Positions 1-5,502 are shown, counted from the stretch's first letter. The stretch is 5,502 nt of DNA from Armatimonadota bacterium (GCA_016199305.1 JACQGZ010000054.1:1-5502); one strand, 5' to 3'. Made by a program: numbers and translations. Notes: a model not told the origin generated them from the sequence alone.

Positions 1-690
1 AATCCGGGCATCGGCCTGGTAGCGGCGGCGGGCATCGGGGGACTGGCGGCACTCCTCCATGCCTTTGTGGTGGTCACCCTGCGCGCGAACCAGTACGTCT
101 CGGGCCTGGCCCTCACCATGTTGGGCCTGGGGCTGTCCGCGCTGCTGGGGCGGCGGTGGGAGGGGCTCCCGCTGCTGAACACCCTGCCGGAGGTCTCGGT
201 CCTCACCTATGCCAGCGTGCTGCTGGCGGGGGTCCTGTGGTTCGTGCTGCATCACACCCGGTGGGGGATCGTGCTGCGATCGGCGGGAGAGGCCCCGGCG
301 GCGGCCGACGCCCTGGGGGTGAACGTCTACCTGGTCCGCTATCTGGCCGTCGTCTTCGGCGGGGCGCTGGCCGGCGTGGCCGGCGGCTTTCTCTCGGTGG
401 CCTACCGTCCCTCTTGGACCGAGGGGATGACGGCCGGGCTGGGGTGGATCGCCATCGCCATCGCGATCTTCGCCGCCTGGGAGCCGCTGCGGGCCGTCGC
501 CGGCGCCTTCCTCTTCGGCGCGCTCTTCCATCTGTCGTTCCGGTTGCAGACCTGGGTGGCGCCGGAGCCGCTGCAGATGATGCCGTTTGCCTTCACCATT
601 GTCGTGCTGGCGGCCACCACCCAGCGCGCGCGTCGCCGCCAGGGCGCCCCCGAGGCGCTGGGCGTCCCCTACGTCCGTGGAGAGCAGTGA
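1..690 (+). CDS. ABC transporter permease, BPD_transp_2 / BMP-nucleoside type (5' partial)
   Basis: Inner-membrane permease of an ABC importer; the frame is open from base 1 and ends in TGA at 688-690, so 229 residues of the C-terminal part are visible and the start lies upstream of the window. Several hydrophobic segments are seen (roughly residues 3-28, 30-50, 67-83, 115-137, 147-165 and 167-180, counting from base 1). The motif NQYVSGLALTMLGLGLSALL matches the region where permeases of purine-nucleoside importers (YufQ/BmpG-like) carry NQIVSG. The segment GEAPAAADALGVNV is the cytoplasmic loop typical of the family, followed by GGALAGVAGG and GMTAGLGWIAIAIAIFAAW. The tail ends in a soluble EALGVPYVRGEQ, also usual for this branch. 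It lies 79 bp upstream of a BMP-type binding protein on the same strand, so the two probably serve one importer; a second permease and the ATPase would be expected upstream, outside the window. Substrate is not readable from the sequence; a purine-related compound is inferred from the neighbours. Confidence 0.9.
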   Translation, partial: NPGIGLVAAAGIGGLAALLHAFVVVTLRANQYVSGLALTMLGLGLSALLGRRWEGLPLLNTLPEVSVLTYASVLLAGVLWFVLHHTRWGIVLRSAGEAPAAADALGVNVYLVRYLAVVFGGALAGVAGGFLSVAYRPSWTEGMTAGLGWIAIAIAIFAAWEPLRAVAGAFLFGALFHLSFRLQTWVAPEPLQMMPFAFTIVVLAATTQRARRRQGAPEALGVPYVRGEQ

Positions 691-694
691 GAGC

Positions 695-707
695 AAGGAG
701 GAGGTGA
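695..707 (+). promoter_or_regulatory. Strong Shine-Dalgarno-like sequence without an obvious gene
   Basis: The sequence AAGGAGGAGGTGA immediately follows the permease stop and contains GGAGGTGA, an extended match to the anti-Shine-Dalgarno end of 16S rRNA. No ATG, GTG or TTG lies 5-10 bases downstream; the GTG at 704 is inside the motif and would give only 12 codons, and the GTG at 721 gives 15 codons. The binding-protein gene starts at 770 with its own purine-rich site, so this site looks orphaned. It may be a remnant or a ribosome standby site; function is unproven. Confidence 0.35.
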
Positions 708-757
708 GATCCGGCGGGAAGTGGTACCGGGCAACAGCGTGAGTCCCAGGGGAGAGA

Positions 758-764
758 GGGAGGG
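758..764 (+). promoter_or_regulatory. Ribosome binding site of the BMP binding-protein gene
   Basis: GGGAGGG ends five bases before the ATG at 770 and lies in a longer purine run (GGGGAGAGAGGGAGGG). Its spacing supports the ATG at 770 as the start, which also gives a complete signal peptide. Confidence 0.6.
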
Positions 765-769
765 TTGAG

Positions 770-1918
770 ATGCGCTGGATGAAGGGATTGCTTGTCGCCG
801 TCCTGATCTTGATCTTCGCATCCGCCGGAACGGCGCAGTCGAAGCTCAAGGTCGGGTTCATCTACGTCGGGCCCATCGGGGACTACGGGTGGACCCACGC
901 ACACGACCAGGGCCGCCTGATCGTCCAGAAGGAGCTGGGCGTCGACACCATCTACGTGGAGTCCGTGCCCGAGCCTCAGGTCGAGCCCTTCATCGACAAG
1001 ATGGTGGAGCAGGGGGCCAAGGTCATCTTCACGACCTCGTTCGGCTTCATGGACGGGACGCTAAACGCGGCGAAGCGCTATCCCAACGTGATCTTCGGAC
1101 ACGCCAGCGGCTTCAAGCGCAACAAGAACATGTTCACCTACATGGCCGACTTCTATCAGATCTACTACCTGAACGGCCTGATGGCGGGCGCGCTGACGAA
1201 GTCCGGGAAGATCGCCTACGTTGGGGCCTTCCCCATCCCGGAGGTGAAGCGGCACATCTCCGCCTTCGCCCTGGGCGTGCGGGCGGTCAACCCGAGGGCG
1301 ACCGTGCACGTGCGCTGGCTCTTCGCCTGGTTCGATCCGGCGAAGGCCAAGGAGGCCACCGAGGCGCTGATCGCCGAGGGCGCCGACCTCTATGCGTTCA
1401 CGGAGGACTCGCCGACCGTCATTCAGGTGTCGGCGAAGAAGAACCTGCTCAGTTTCAGCCACTACTCCCCGATGGCGCGCTTCGCGCCGCAGCACGTCGT
1501 TTCCGGCCAGCTGGTCCACTGGGAGCGGATCTATCTCGACTTTCTACGCAAGGTGCTGGCCGGGAAGTACACGACGGAGAACCTGCAGAACGTCGACTAC
1601 TGGTGGTTGCTGGGGGAGCGGGCGGTGGAAATGGGCGGCGACTTCGGCGTGCCGCTCAACCCCGCCTACAAGGCCCGGCTGCAGGCCGTGCGTGTCAACA
1701 CCGCGGACCTCGGGCGGATCTCGGTCTTCGATTTGGTGAACAGGCGGTTGGCGCAGATGGCGAAGAGCCCTGTGGCCTTTGACCCGTTCACCGGGCCGAT
1801 CCGCGACCGCAAGGGCGTCCTGCGCGTGCCGGCCGGCAAGACCATGTCGGTGCTGGAGTTGACCACGATGGAGTGGGCGGCGCCGGGCATCGTCGGCCCC
1901 TGGCCGAAGGAGCCGTAA
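770..1918 (+). CDS. BMP family (PnrA-like) ABC transporter substrate-binding protein
   Basis: Extracytoplasmic solute-binding protein of 382 residues, in the family that includes PnrA/TmpC and BmpA, whose characterised members bind purine nucleosides. Residues 1-22 form a Sec signal peptide: positive MRWMK, a hydrophobic core, then cleavage probably after GTA (residue 22). There is no lipobox cysteine, so it should be a free secreted or periplasmic protein rather than a lipoprotein. The mature protein opens with KVGFIYVGPIGDYGWTHAHD (residues 27-46), the classic first strand and ligand loop of the family, including the aromatic GDYGW. Further family motifs are FGFMDGTLNAAKRYPNVIFG, a YYLNGLMAG helix and KIAYVGAFPIPEV at the start of the second lobe. 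The Trp/Tyr-rich C-terminal part (VDYWWLLGERAVEMG, then FGVPLNP) is typical of the longer subgroup. The gene follows the permease and is followed by a strong hairpin, so it looks like the last gene of the importer operon. Purine, nucleoside or urate-like substrate is inferred from neighbouring urate genes. Confidence 0.92.
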   Translation: MRWMKGLLVAVLILIFASAGTAQSKLKVGFIYVGPIGDYGWTHAHDQGRLIVQKELGVDTIYVESVPEPQVEPFIDKMVEQGAKVIFTTSFGFMDGTLNAAKRYPNVIFGHASGFKRNKNMFTYMADFYQIYYLNGLMAGALTKSGKIAYVGAFPIPEVKRHISAFALGVRAVNPRATVHVRWLFAWFDPAKAKEATEALIAEGADLYAFTEDSPTVIQVSAKKNLLSFSHYSPMARFAPQHVVSGQLVHWERIYLDFLRKVLAGKYTTENLQNVDYWWLLGERAVEMGGDFGVPLNPAYKARLQAVRVNTADLGRISVFDLVNRRLAQMAKSPVAFDPFTGPIRDRKGVLRVPAGKTMSVLELTTMEWAAPGIVGPWPKEP

Positions 1919-1942
1919 ACCCCGGCCACACGGCCCGTTTTG

Positions 1943-1982
1943 AGGAATACGGCGGGGTCCGCTCGGGTCCCGCCGTATTCCT
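1943..1982 (+). terminator. Strong hairpin between convergent genes, probable terminator
   Basis: A perfect 14-base inverted repeat: AGGAATACGGCGGG (1943-1956) and CCCGCCGTATTCCT (1969-1982). The stem can extend inward through two G-U type pairs and two G-C pairs to a tetraloop at 1961-1964. It begins 24 bases after the binding-protein stop and lies 16 bases beyond the puuD stop on the other strand. On the plus strand it is followed only by TTT (1982-1984), and on the minus strand by TCAAAACG, so there is no long U-tract in either direction. It most likely ends the plus-strand operon and may serve both strands. Confidence 0.72.
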
Positions 1983-1998
1983 TTGGCTGAGGAATCGC

Positions 1999-3180
1999 CT
2001 ACTTCAACGGCGCCCCGGCATCGACCCAGCGGCCGAGTGCGGCCCGCTCCTCATCCGTCATCCCGGTTTCGTTCCCCAGCGGCATGTTTCGTTGATCGAC
2101 GACGCGGGCCCTGATCCGCGCGGCCTGCGCCCGGATCTGCGCGGGGGTGTCCAACCTCACCCCCCCGGCGGGGGCGCGGAAGTCCGGGTCCGTGGGGGTT
2201 TCCGAATGGCAGGCGGCGCAGCGGCGCACGATGATCGCGCGCACTTCGACGAAGGGGGGAGCGGTGACGTTCGTCGGGGGCGGCGCGCCGGGCGCGGGCC
2301 CCACCGTGAGGTAGACCAGGGCGAGGGCCGCCGCGGCCGTGGCCAGCGCGGTCCCGCGCGCGCCCCGCGGGCCCACCAGCATGAGATGCCTGATCCCGGC
2401 CCCAAAGACGATGAACAGCGACAGCACCACCCAGTTCAGCGGGGAGGCGTAGATCGCCGGGAAGTGGGGACTGAGCATGAGAAAGATCGCCGGGAAGGTG
2501 AGATAGGTGTTGTGCGTGGAGCGGGTCTTCGCGTGCACGCCCAGGGTGTGATCGATCTCCCGGCCGGCGCGGGCTGCCTGCACCATCCGGTACTGGGGCG
2601 GCAGGATGTGCACCCAGACGTTCGCGGCCATGATCGTCCCCAGCATCGACCCCACGTGCAGGAAGGCAGCGCGGGCGCTGAGCAGATGGGTCGCTGCGTA
2701 GATGACGCCCGCCAGCAGGACGGCGGAGATGAGAGCGGCGAGAGGAGGGCGTATCAGCCGGCTCCGCCAGAGGCCATCGTAGAGGATCCACCCACCGGCG
2801 ATCATGCTGAGCCCCACGGCGATGGCCTGCCCGGGAGTGAGGGCGGAGACCGCGCGATCCACCATGAACGCGTCCGCACTCAAGTAATAGATGATGATCA
2901 GCAGGAGGAACCCGCTCAGCCAGGTGGTGGTGGCCTCCAGCCAGAACCAGCGCAGCCGCGGCGGCAGTCGGCCGGGGACCAGCAGCCGCTTCTCCAAATG
3001 GTAGTAGCCCCCGCCGTGAATCAGCCAGGTCACGCCGGCCACTTCCCTACGGCCCTGCGGATCGGGATGGAGATGGCTGTCGATCCACATGAAGAGGAGG
3101 GAGTCGCCGATCCACATGATGCCGGCGATGACGTGGATCCAGCGCAGCAGCAGGCTCAACCACTCGGACAACGTCGTCAC
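1999..3180 (-). CDS. puuD: Membrane urate hydroxylase PuuD with C-terminal cytochrome c domain
   Basis: Cofactor-free-oxygenase-independent route for the first step of urate breakdown: urate to 5-hydroxyisourate, with electrons passed to the respiratory chain through a fused cytochrome c (established for PuuD of Agrobacterium). The 393-residue product, close to the usual length, has about eight hydrophobic segments in residues 5-293 (Urate_ox_N/DUF989 region). Characteristic motifs are WIHVIAGIMWIGDSLLFMWI near the N terminus, then HGGGYYHLEK (55-64), NVWVHILPPQ (187-196) and THNTYLTFPAIFLMLSPHF (222-240), rich in conserved histidines. The C-terminal domain (about 306-393) has the haem site CAACH (Cys321, Cys324, His325) and a likely distal ligand Met366 in RNMPLGN. 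The start is GTG, with AAGGAGG four bases upstream. It lies alone on its strand, separated from uraD by the hydrolase-cyclase gene. It probably needs its own promoter in the 3181-3281 spacer, or read-through from uraD. Confidence 0.95.
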   Translation of the reverse strand: MTTLSEWLSLLLRWIHVIAGIMWIGDSLLFMWIDSHLHPDPQGRREVAGVTWLIHGGGYYHLEKRLLVPGRLPPRLRWFWLEATTTWLSGFLLLIIIYYLSADAFMVDRAVSALTPGQAIAVGLSMIAGGWILYDGLWRSRLIRPPLAALISAVLLAGVIYAATHLLSARAAFLHVGSMLGTIMAANVWVHILPPQYRMVQAARAGREIDHTLGVHAKTRSTHNTYLTFPAIFLMLSPHFPAIYASPLNWVVLSLFIVFGAGIRHLMLVGPRGARGTALATAAAALALVYLTVGPAPGAPPPTNVTAPPFVEVRAIIVRRCAACHSETPTDPDFRAPAGGVRLDTPAQIRAQAARIRARVVDQRNMPLGNETGMTDEERAALGRWVDAGAPLK

Positions 3181-3281
3181 AGCGCCTCCTTCTCTTCAGC
3201 CTCTGAGCGCTCCTCTGCGCCGCAAGAGCAGGCCCGACCCGATCGCTTGCCCTGGAGAATGGCCGGTGCGAGACTGTTCCC
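3181..3281. promoter_or_regulatory. Divergent intergenic spacer between puuD and the hydrolase-cyclase gene
   Basis: These 101 bases separate two genes read in opposite directions and so should carry both promoters. On the minus strand AAGGAGG (3185-3191) is a clear ribosome binding site for the puuD GTG start. On the plus strand there is no convincing Shine-Dalgarno sequence within 5-12 bases of the GTG at 3282, so that gene may be leaderless or weakly initiated. A small palindrome GAGCGCTC lies at 3205-3212. An imperfect direct repeat (AGCGCCTCCTTCT at 3181, AGCGCTCCTCT at 3206) is also present. I cannot identify a convincing -35/-10 pair on either strand. Confidence 0.45.
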
Positions 3282-4658
3282 GTGGAGGCACCGGAGGTCC
3301 GCTACGCGAAGAGCGGCGATGTCAACATCGCCTACTCGGTCGTCGGCGAGGGACCCTTCGACCTGGTCTTCGTCGTCGGCTGGGTGATCTCGACGCTTGA
3401 GTACGCCTGGGAAGGGCCGCCCGCAGAGTTCTTCCGCCGGCTCGCTTCCTTCTCGCGATTGATCCTGCTCGACAAGCGGGGAACCGGCCTCTCCGACCGG
3501 GTCACGGGCATCCCTGACCTCGAGACGCGCATGGACGACGTCCGCGCAGTCATGGATGCCATCGGATCGAAGCGTGCTGCGGTGATGGGCGTCTCCGAGG
3601 GTGGGCCGATGACGGCGCTCTTCGCCGCAACATACCCCGAGCGGACGGCGGCGGCAATCCTCTATGGGACCGGCGCGACGTACCTCCGTTCGGACGACTA
3701 CCCTTGGGCGTCGACCCGCGAGGAGTACCTCAGGTTCATCGAGGAGCGCGAGCGCCGCTGGGGCGAGCAGGAATATATGCAGGAGCTGCTCGAGTACTTC
3801 GCGCCGAGCATCGCCCACGACGAGACCGTCCGACGGTGGTGGCCGAGATATGTGCGAACGAGCGCGAGCCCGGGCGCGGCCGCCGCGCGCATGCGGATGA
3901 ACATGGAGATGGACGTGCGGCAAGTCCTGCTGACGATCGGCGTCCCGACCCTTGTCCTCCACTTTGCGGGCGAGAAGGTCTTCGACGTCCACGGGGCGAG
4001 ATACATGGCGGAGCGTATCCCGGGCGCGGAGCTGGTTGAGCTCCCCGGCGAGGACCACGCCTGGTTCGTGAAGCCCGAGCCGGTCGCCCGCGAGGTCGAG
4101 AGGTTCCTGAGGGGGATTTGGGACCGGGGCGAATGGGACGTGGTTGAGACCGACCGCGTCTTGGCCACGATTCTCTTCACGGACATCGTCGGTTCCACCG
4201 CGAAGGCGGCAGAACTTGGCGACCGGGGCTGGCGCGAGCTGCTTGGTCGCCACCACGCGCTCGTCCGCCGCCACCTGGTGCGCTTCCGGGGTCGTGAACT
4301 CGACACTGCTGGGGACGGCTTCTTCGCCAGCTTTGACGGACCGGCCCGCGCGATCCGCTGCGCCTCCACAATCAGAGAATCGGTGCGCGAACTCGGGCTC
4401 GAGGTGCGCGCAGGGTTGCATACGGGAGAATGTGAGCTCATGGCGGGGAAGGTCGGAGGGATCGCCGTCCATATCGGCGCGCGCGTCGCCGCCGAGGCGC
4501 AGCCGGGTGAGGTTCTCGTCTCCTCTACCGTCAAGGACCTTGTAGCCGGCTCTGGCATACGGTTCCGTGAACGCGGCGTCTCGACGTTGAAGGGTTTGCC
4601 CGGCGAGTGGCGGCTCTATGCGGTTGAGGGAACCGAGGAAGCCTCGCCGCCGCCCTGA
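3282..4658 (+). CDS. Alpha/beta-hydrolase fused to class III adenylate/guanylate cyclase domain
   Basis: A 458-residue two-domain protein, the same architecture as mycobacterial Rv1900c. Residues about 5-278 are an alpha/beta-hydrolase: VGEGPFDLVFV, DKRGTGLSD (64-72), nucleophile elbow GVSEGG with Ser105, and His259 in PGEDHAWF. The usual acid position (HxxGD) reads HFAGE, with Glu231 in place of Asp. Residues about 290-448 are a class III cyclase homology domain: ATILFTDIVGST with metal Asp301, DTAGDGFFASFDGPARA with metal Asp345, GLHTGE (378-383) and GIAVHIGARVAA with Arg401. The base-selecting Lys position appears to be Asp341, and the usual transition-state Asn appears to be His397. Such changes occur in this subfamily, so substrate (ATP or GTP) and activity cannot be assumed. 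No signal peptide or membrane segment; cytoplasmic. GTG start with no good ribosome site; homologous proteins start at about this point (xxVxYAxSGDVNIAY). It sits in opposite orientation between uraD and puuD. What the hydrolase domain senses or cleaves is unknown. Confidence 0.92.
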   Translation: MEAPEVRYAKSGDVNIAYSVVGEGPFDLVFVVGWVISTLEYAWEGPPAEFFRRLASFSRLILLDKRGTGLSDRVTGIPDLETRMDDVRAVMDAIGSKRAAVMGVSEGGPMTALFAATYPERTAAAILYGTGATYLRSDDYPWASTREEYLRFIEERERRWGEQEYMQELLEYFAPSIAHDETVRRWWPRYVRTSASPGAAAARMRMNMEMDVRQVLLTIGVPTLVLHFAGEKVFDVHGARYMAERIPGAELVELPGEDHAWFVKPEPVAREVERFLRGIWDRGEWDVVETDRVLATILFTDIVGSTAKAAELGDRGWRELLGRHHALVRRHLVRFRGRELDTAGDGFFASFDGPARAIRCASTIRESVRELGLEVRAGLHTGECELMAGKVGGIAVHIGARVAAEAQPGEVLVSSTVKDLVAGSGIRFRERGVSTLKGLPGEWRLYAVEGTEEASPPP

Positions 4659-5114
4659 TCACCTGCTCGCTGCTCCGCCCGTTGGCCGGTAGCGGTCCTC
4701 TGCGATCGCCACCAGGTCGTCGATGGCCATCTGGAGTTCCTCCTCGCGGCTGCGGGCAAGGCGGGCGCGCAACACCTCCAGGATCTCGGCCTTGGGCCGG
4801 CGATTCACGAAGACGACGAAGCGGAAGCCGAACTTCTCCTCATAGGCGCGGTTCAGGCTGGCCAGGTCGGCCAGCACGTCCGGATCTTCGTCGGATCCCT
4901 GCTCGCGCGCGGAGGCGTGCGAGGCCGCCCGCTCGCCGATGCGCGGGTGCGCAGCCAGCGCCTCGATCACCTCCTCCTCGGGGAGGCTGCGCAGGAGCCG
5001 CCGCGCCTCGGCCAGCGGATTCGCCAGCGCCGCCAGCCGCTCGACGAAGCGGCTGCGCCCCTCGAAGAGCGCCGCCAGGTCGTCGGCGCTCAGCTGCCGC
5101 GGTAGGTCGTGCAT
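4659..5114 (-). CDS. uraD: 2-oxo-4-hydroxy-4-carboxy-5-ureidoimidazoline (OHCU) decarboxylase
   Basis: Third step of urate degradation: decarboxylates OHCU to give specifically (S)-allantoin. The 151-residue product spans the whole family. It has LSADDLAALFEGRSRFVERL at the N terminus, the catalytic-histidine motif AAHPRIGE (His56), an SAREQ segment (Glu71-Gln72) and the signature YEEKFGFRFVVFVNRRPKAE (91-110), ending with a REEELQMAIDDLVAIAEDRY helix. No peroxisomal-type targeting or signal peptide is present; cytoplasmic. The ATG lies inside uraH, giving a 25-bp overlap in another frame, and there is no strong ribosome site before it, so translation is probably coupled to uraH. Its TGA stop directly abuts the stop of the convergent hydrolase-cyclase gene, with no spacer or terminator between them. 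Function is certain by family and by its pairing with uraH. Confidence 0.95.
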   Translation of the reverse strand: MHDLPRQLSADDLAALFEGRSRFVERLAALANPLAEARRLLRSLPEEEVIEALAAHPRIGERAASHASAREQGSDEDPDVLADLASLNRAYEEKFGFRFVVFVNRRPKAEILEVLRARLARSREEELQMAIDDLVAIAEDRYRPTGGAASR

Positions 5115-5398
5115 CCGTACGGGGAGAGCAGCAGCGGGATGTGGTAGGGCCGGCCGGTATCGGTGACGGCGAACTCCACCTCCAGCCGCTTGAAGAAGGG
5201 GGAGGGGACGTGGAAGACCAGGCGATACGTGCCGGCCCGGAGGTTCCCGCCGGCCAGATCGGTGATCCGGCCGTCCGCGTTCGTCTCCTGTGTAGAGAGG
5301 AGCGCGCCCTCCCGGTACAGCTCAACCCGCACGCCGCGCGCCGGCTCGCCCTTGGCCGCGTCCAGGACGTGGGTGGAGATGAAGGGTCTCCGTTCCAT
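5090..5398 (-). CDS. uraH: 5-Hydroxyisourate hydrolase (transthyretin-related protein)
   Basis: Second step of urate degradation: hydrolyses 5-hydroxyisourate, the PuuD product, to OHCU, the UraD substrate. The 102-residue product has the usual length and family motifs: ISTHVLDAAKGEPARGVRVELY with His10, TNADGRI with Arg44, PYHIPLLLSP with His86, and the C-terminal signature TTYRGS (97-102). The ATG at 5398 is chosen because family members start just before ISTHVLD; the same frame is open further upstream (to an ATG at 5464), but that extension lies over the preceding gene and does not resemble the family. The start overlaps the upstream stop as TGATG, indicating translational coupling. Anomaly: the C-terminal loop reads SPYGCTTYRGS, with Cys96 where Tyr is common; that codon contains part of the uraD start. 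Cytoplasmic, forms a tetramer in characterised relatives. Confidence 0.95.
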   Translation of the reverse strand: MERRPFISTHVLDAAKGEPARGVRVELYREGALLSTQETNADGRITDLAGGNLRAGTYRLVFHVPSPFFKRLEVEFAVTDTGRPYHIPLLLSPYGCTTYRGS

Positions 5399-5502
5399 CA
5401 GCGGTTCGCCCCCGGCATCAGCTTGAAGATGGGCAGGATGCCCAGGTGGTGCACGTCCGGCCACTCCTCGCCTTCCAGCAGGAGCGCCGCCTTGGCCACC
5501 AC
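5398..5502 (-). CDS. C-terminal end of an unidentified gene upstream of uraH (partial)
   Basis: An open frame enters from the right edge and gives 34 residues, ending FKLMPGANR before a TGA at 5400-5398 that shares one base with the uraH ATG (TGATG). The visible part includes AKAALLLEGEEWPDVHHLGI. The tight overlap with uraH argues that it is a real gene of the same operon rather than a chance frame. I do not recognise the family. By position it could be another purine-catabolic enzyme, but nothing in these residues proves it. Confidence 0.6.
   Translation of the reverse strand: MVAKAALLLEGEEWPDVHHLGILPIFKLMPGANR

Noticed and set aside
704..742. A 12-codon peptide from the GTG at 704
   Set aside because: The start codon is inside the Shine-Dalgarno-like motif itself, so spacing is unsuitable, and the peptide shows no features.
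3247..3275. Possible -35 TTGCCC and -10 GAGACT for the hydrolase-cyclase gene
   Set aside because: Only the -35 is reasonable and the -10 matches three of six positions, which is not distinguishable from chance.
1873..3387. A 504-codon open frame on the plus strand covering puuD in antisense
   Set aside because: It spans the hairpin and the puuD gene, is rich in Arg, Gly, Pro and His/Gln without any recognisable domain, and starts inside the binding-protein gene; it is a typical high-GC shadow of puuD.
3177..4472. A 431-codon open frame on the minus strand opposite the hydrolase-cyclase gene
   Set aside because: The plus-strand frame has clear hydrolase and cyclase motifs; the antisense frame is Arg/Asp/Glu-rich with no family features and overlaps the puuD start.
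4840..5325. A 161-codon minus-strand frame across uraD and uraH
   Set aside because: It is the out-of-frame reading of two well-supported enzymes, with low-complexity Arg/Gly/Ala composition.
5090..5464. Longer UraH starting at the ATG at 5464
   Set aside because: The extra 22 residues lie over the upstream gene and do not resemble the family; the ATG at 5398 gives a normal length and a TGATG coupling.
1..5502. Search for CRISPR repeats, insertion sequences, tRNA or rRNA genes, and defence genes
   Set aside because: No regularly spaced repeats, transposase motifs, terminal inverted repeats or RNA-gene signatures were seen; nearly all of the window is accounted for by the six coding regions plus the partial gene at the right edge.

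Overview
The window is a high-GC (about two thirds G+C by eye) piece of bacterial chromosome devoted mainly to purine and urate use. The lineage cannot be named from sequence alone. The long antisense open frames, GTG starts and Shine-Dalgarno sites fit a high-GC soil or metagenomic bacterium. The membrane, cytochrome-c-linked urate hydroxylase points to an aerobic, respiring cell.

Layout, left to right. Bases 1-690 (+) are the 3' part of a BPD_transp_2-type ABC permease. Bases 770-1918 (+) encode a secreted BMP/PnrA-like substrate-binding protein, presumably of the same importer. A strong 14-bp (extendable) hairpin at 1943-1982 lies between this operon and the convergent puuD gene (1999-3180, -), which encodes a membrane urate hydroxylase with a C-terminal cytochrome c domain. 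A 101-bp divergent spacer (3181-3281) separates puuD from a (+) gene at 3282-4658 encoding an alpha/beta-hydrolase fused to a class III nucleotidyl cyclase domain. Its stop codon directly abuts the stop of uraD (4659-5114, -, OHCU decarboxylase). uraD overlaps uraH (5090-5398, -, 5-hydroxyisourate hydrolase) by 25 bp. uraH overlaps by one base the stop of an unidentified gene that runs off the right edge.

PuuD, UraH and UraD make a complete route: urate to 5-hydroxyisourate, to OHCU, to (S)-allantoin. The adjacent BMP-type ABC importer plausibly supplies a purine, nucleoside or urate-like substrate; this is inferred from family and context. All three urate genes lie on the minus strand, but the hydrolase-cyclase gene sits in opposite orientation between uraD and puuD, as if inserted into an ancestral uraH-uraD-puuD cluster.

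I found no new defence, mobile or CRISPR system. The most unusual points are the position and noncanonical active-site residues of the hydrolase-cyclase fusion, the uraH/uraD overlap that constrains a residue in the UraH C-terminal motif, and an orphan strong Shine-Dalgarno sequence between the two transporter genes.
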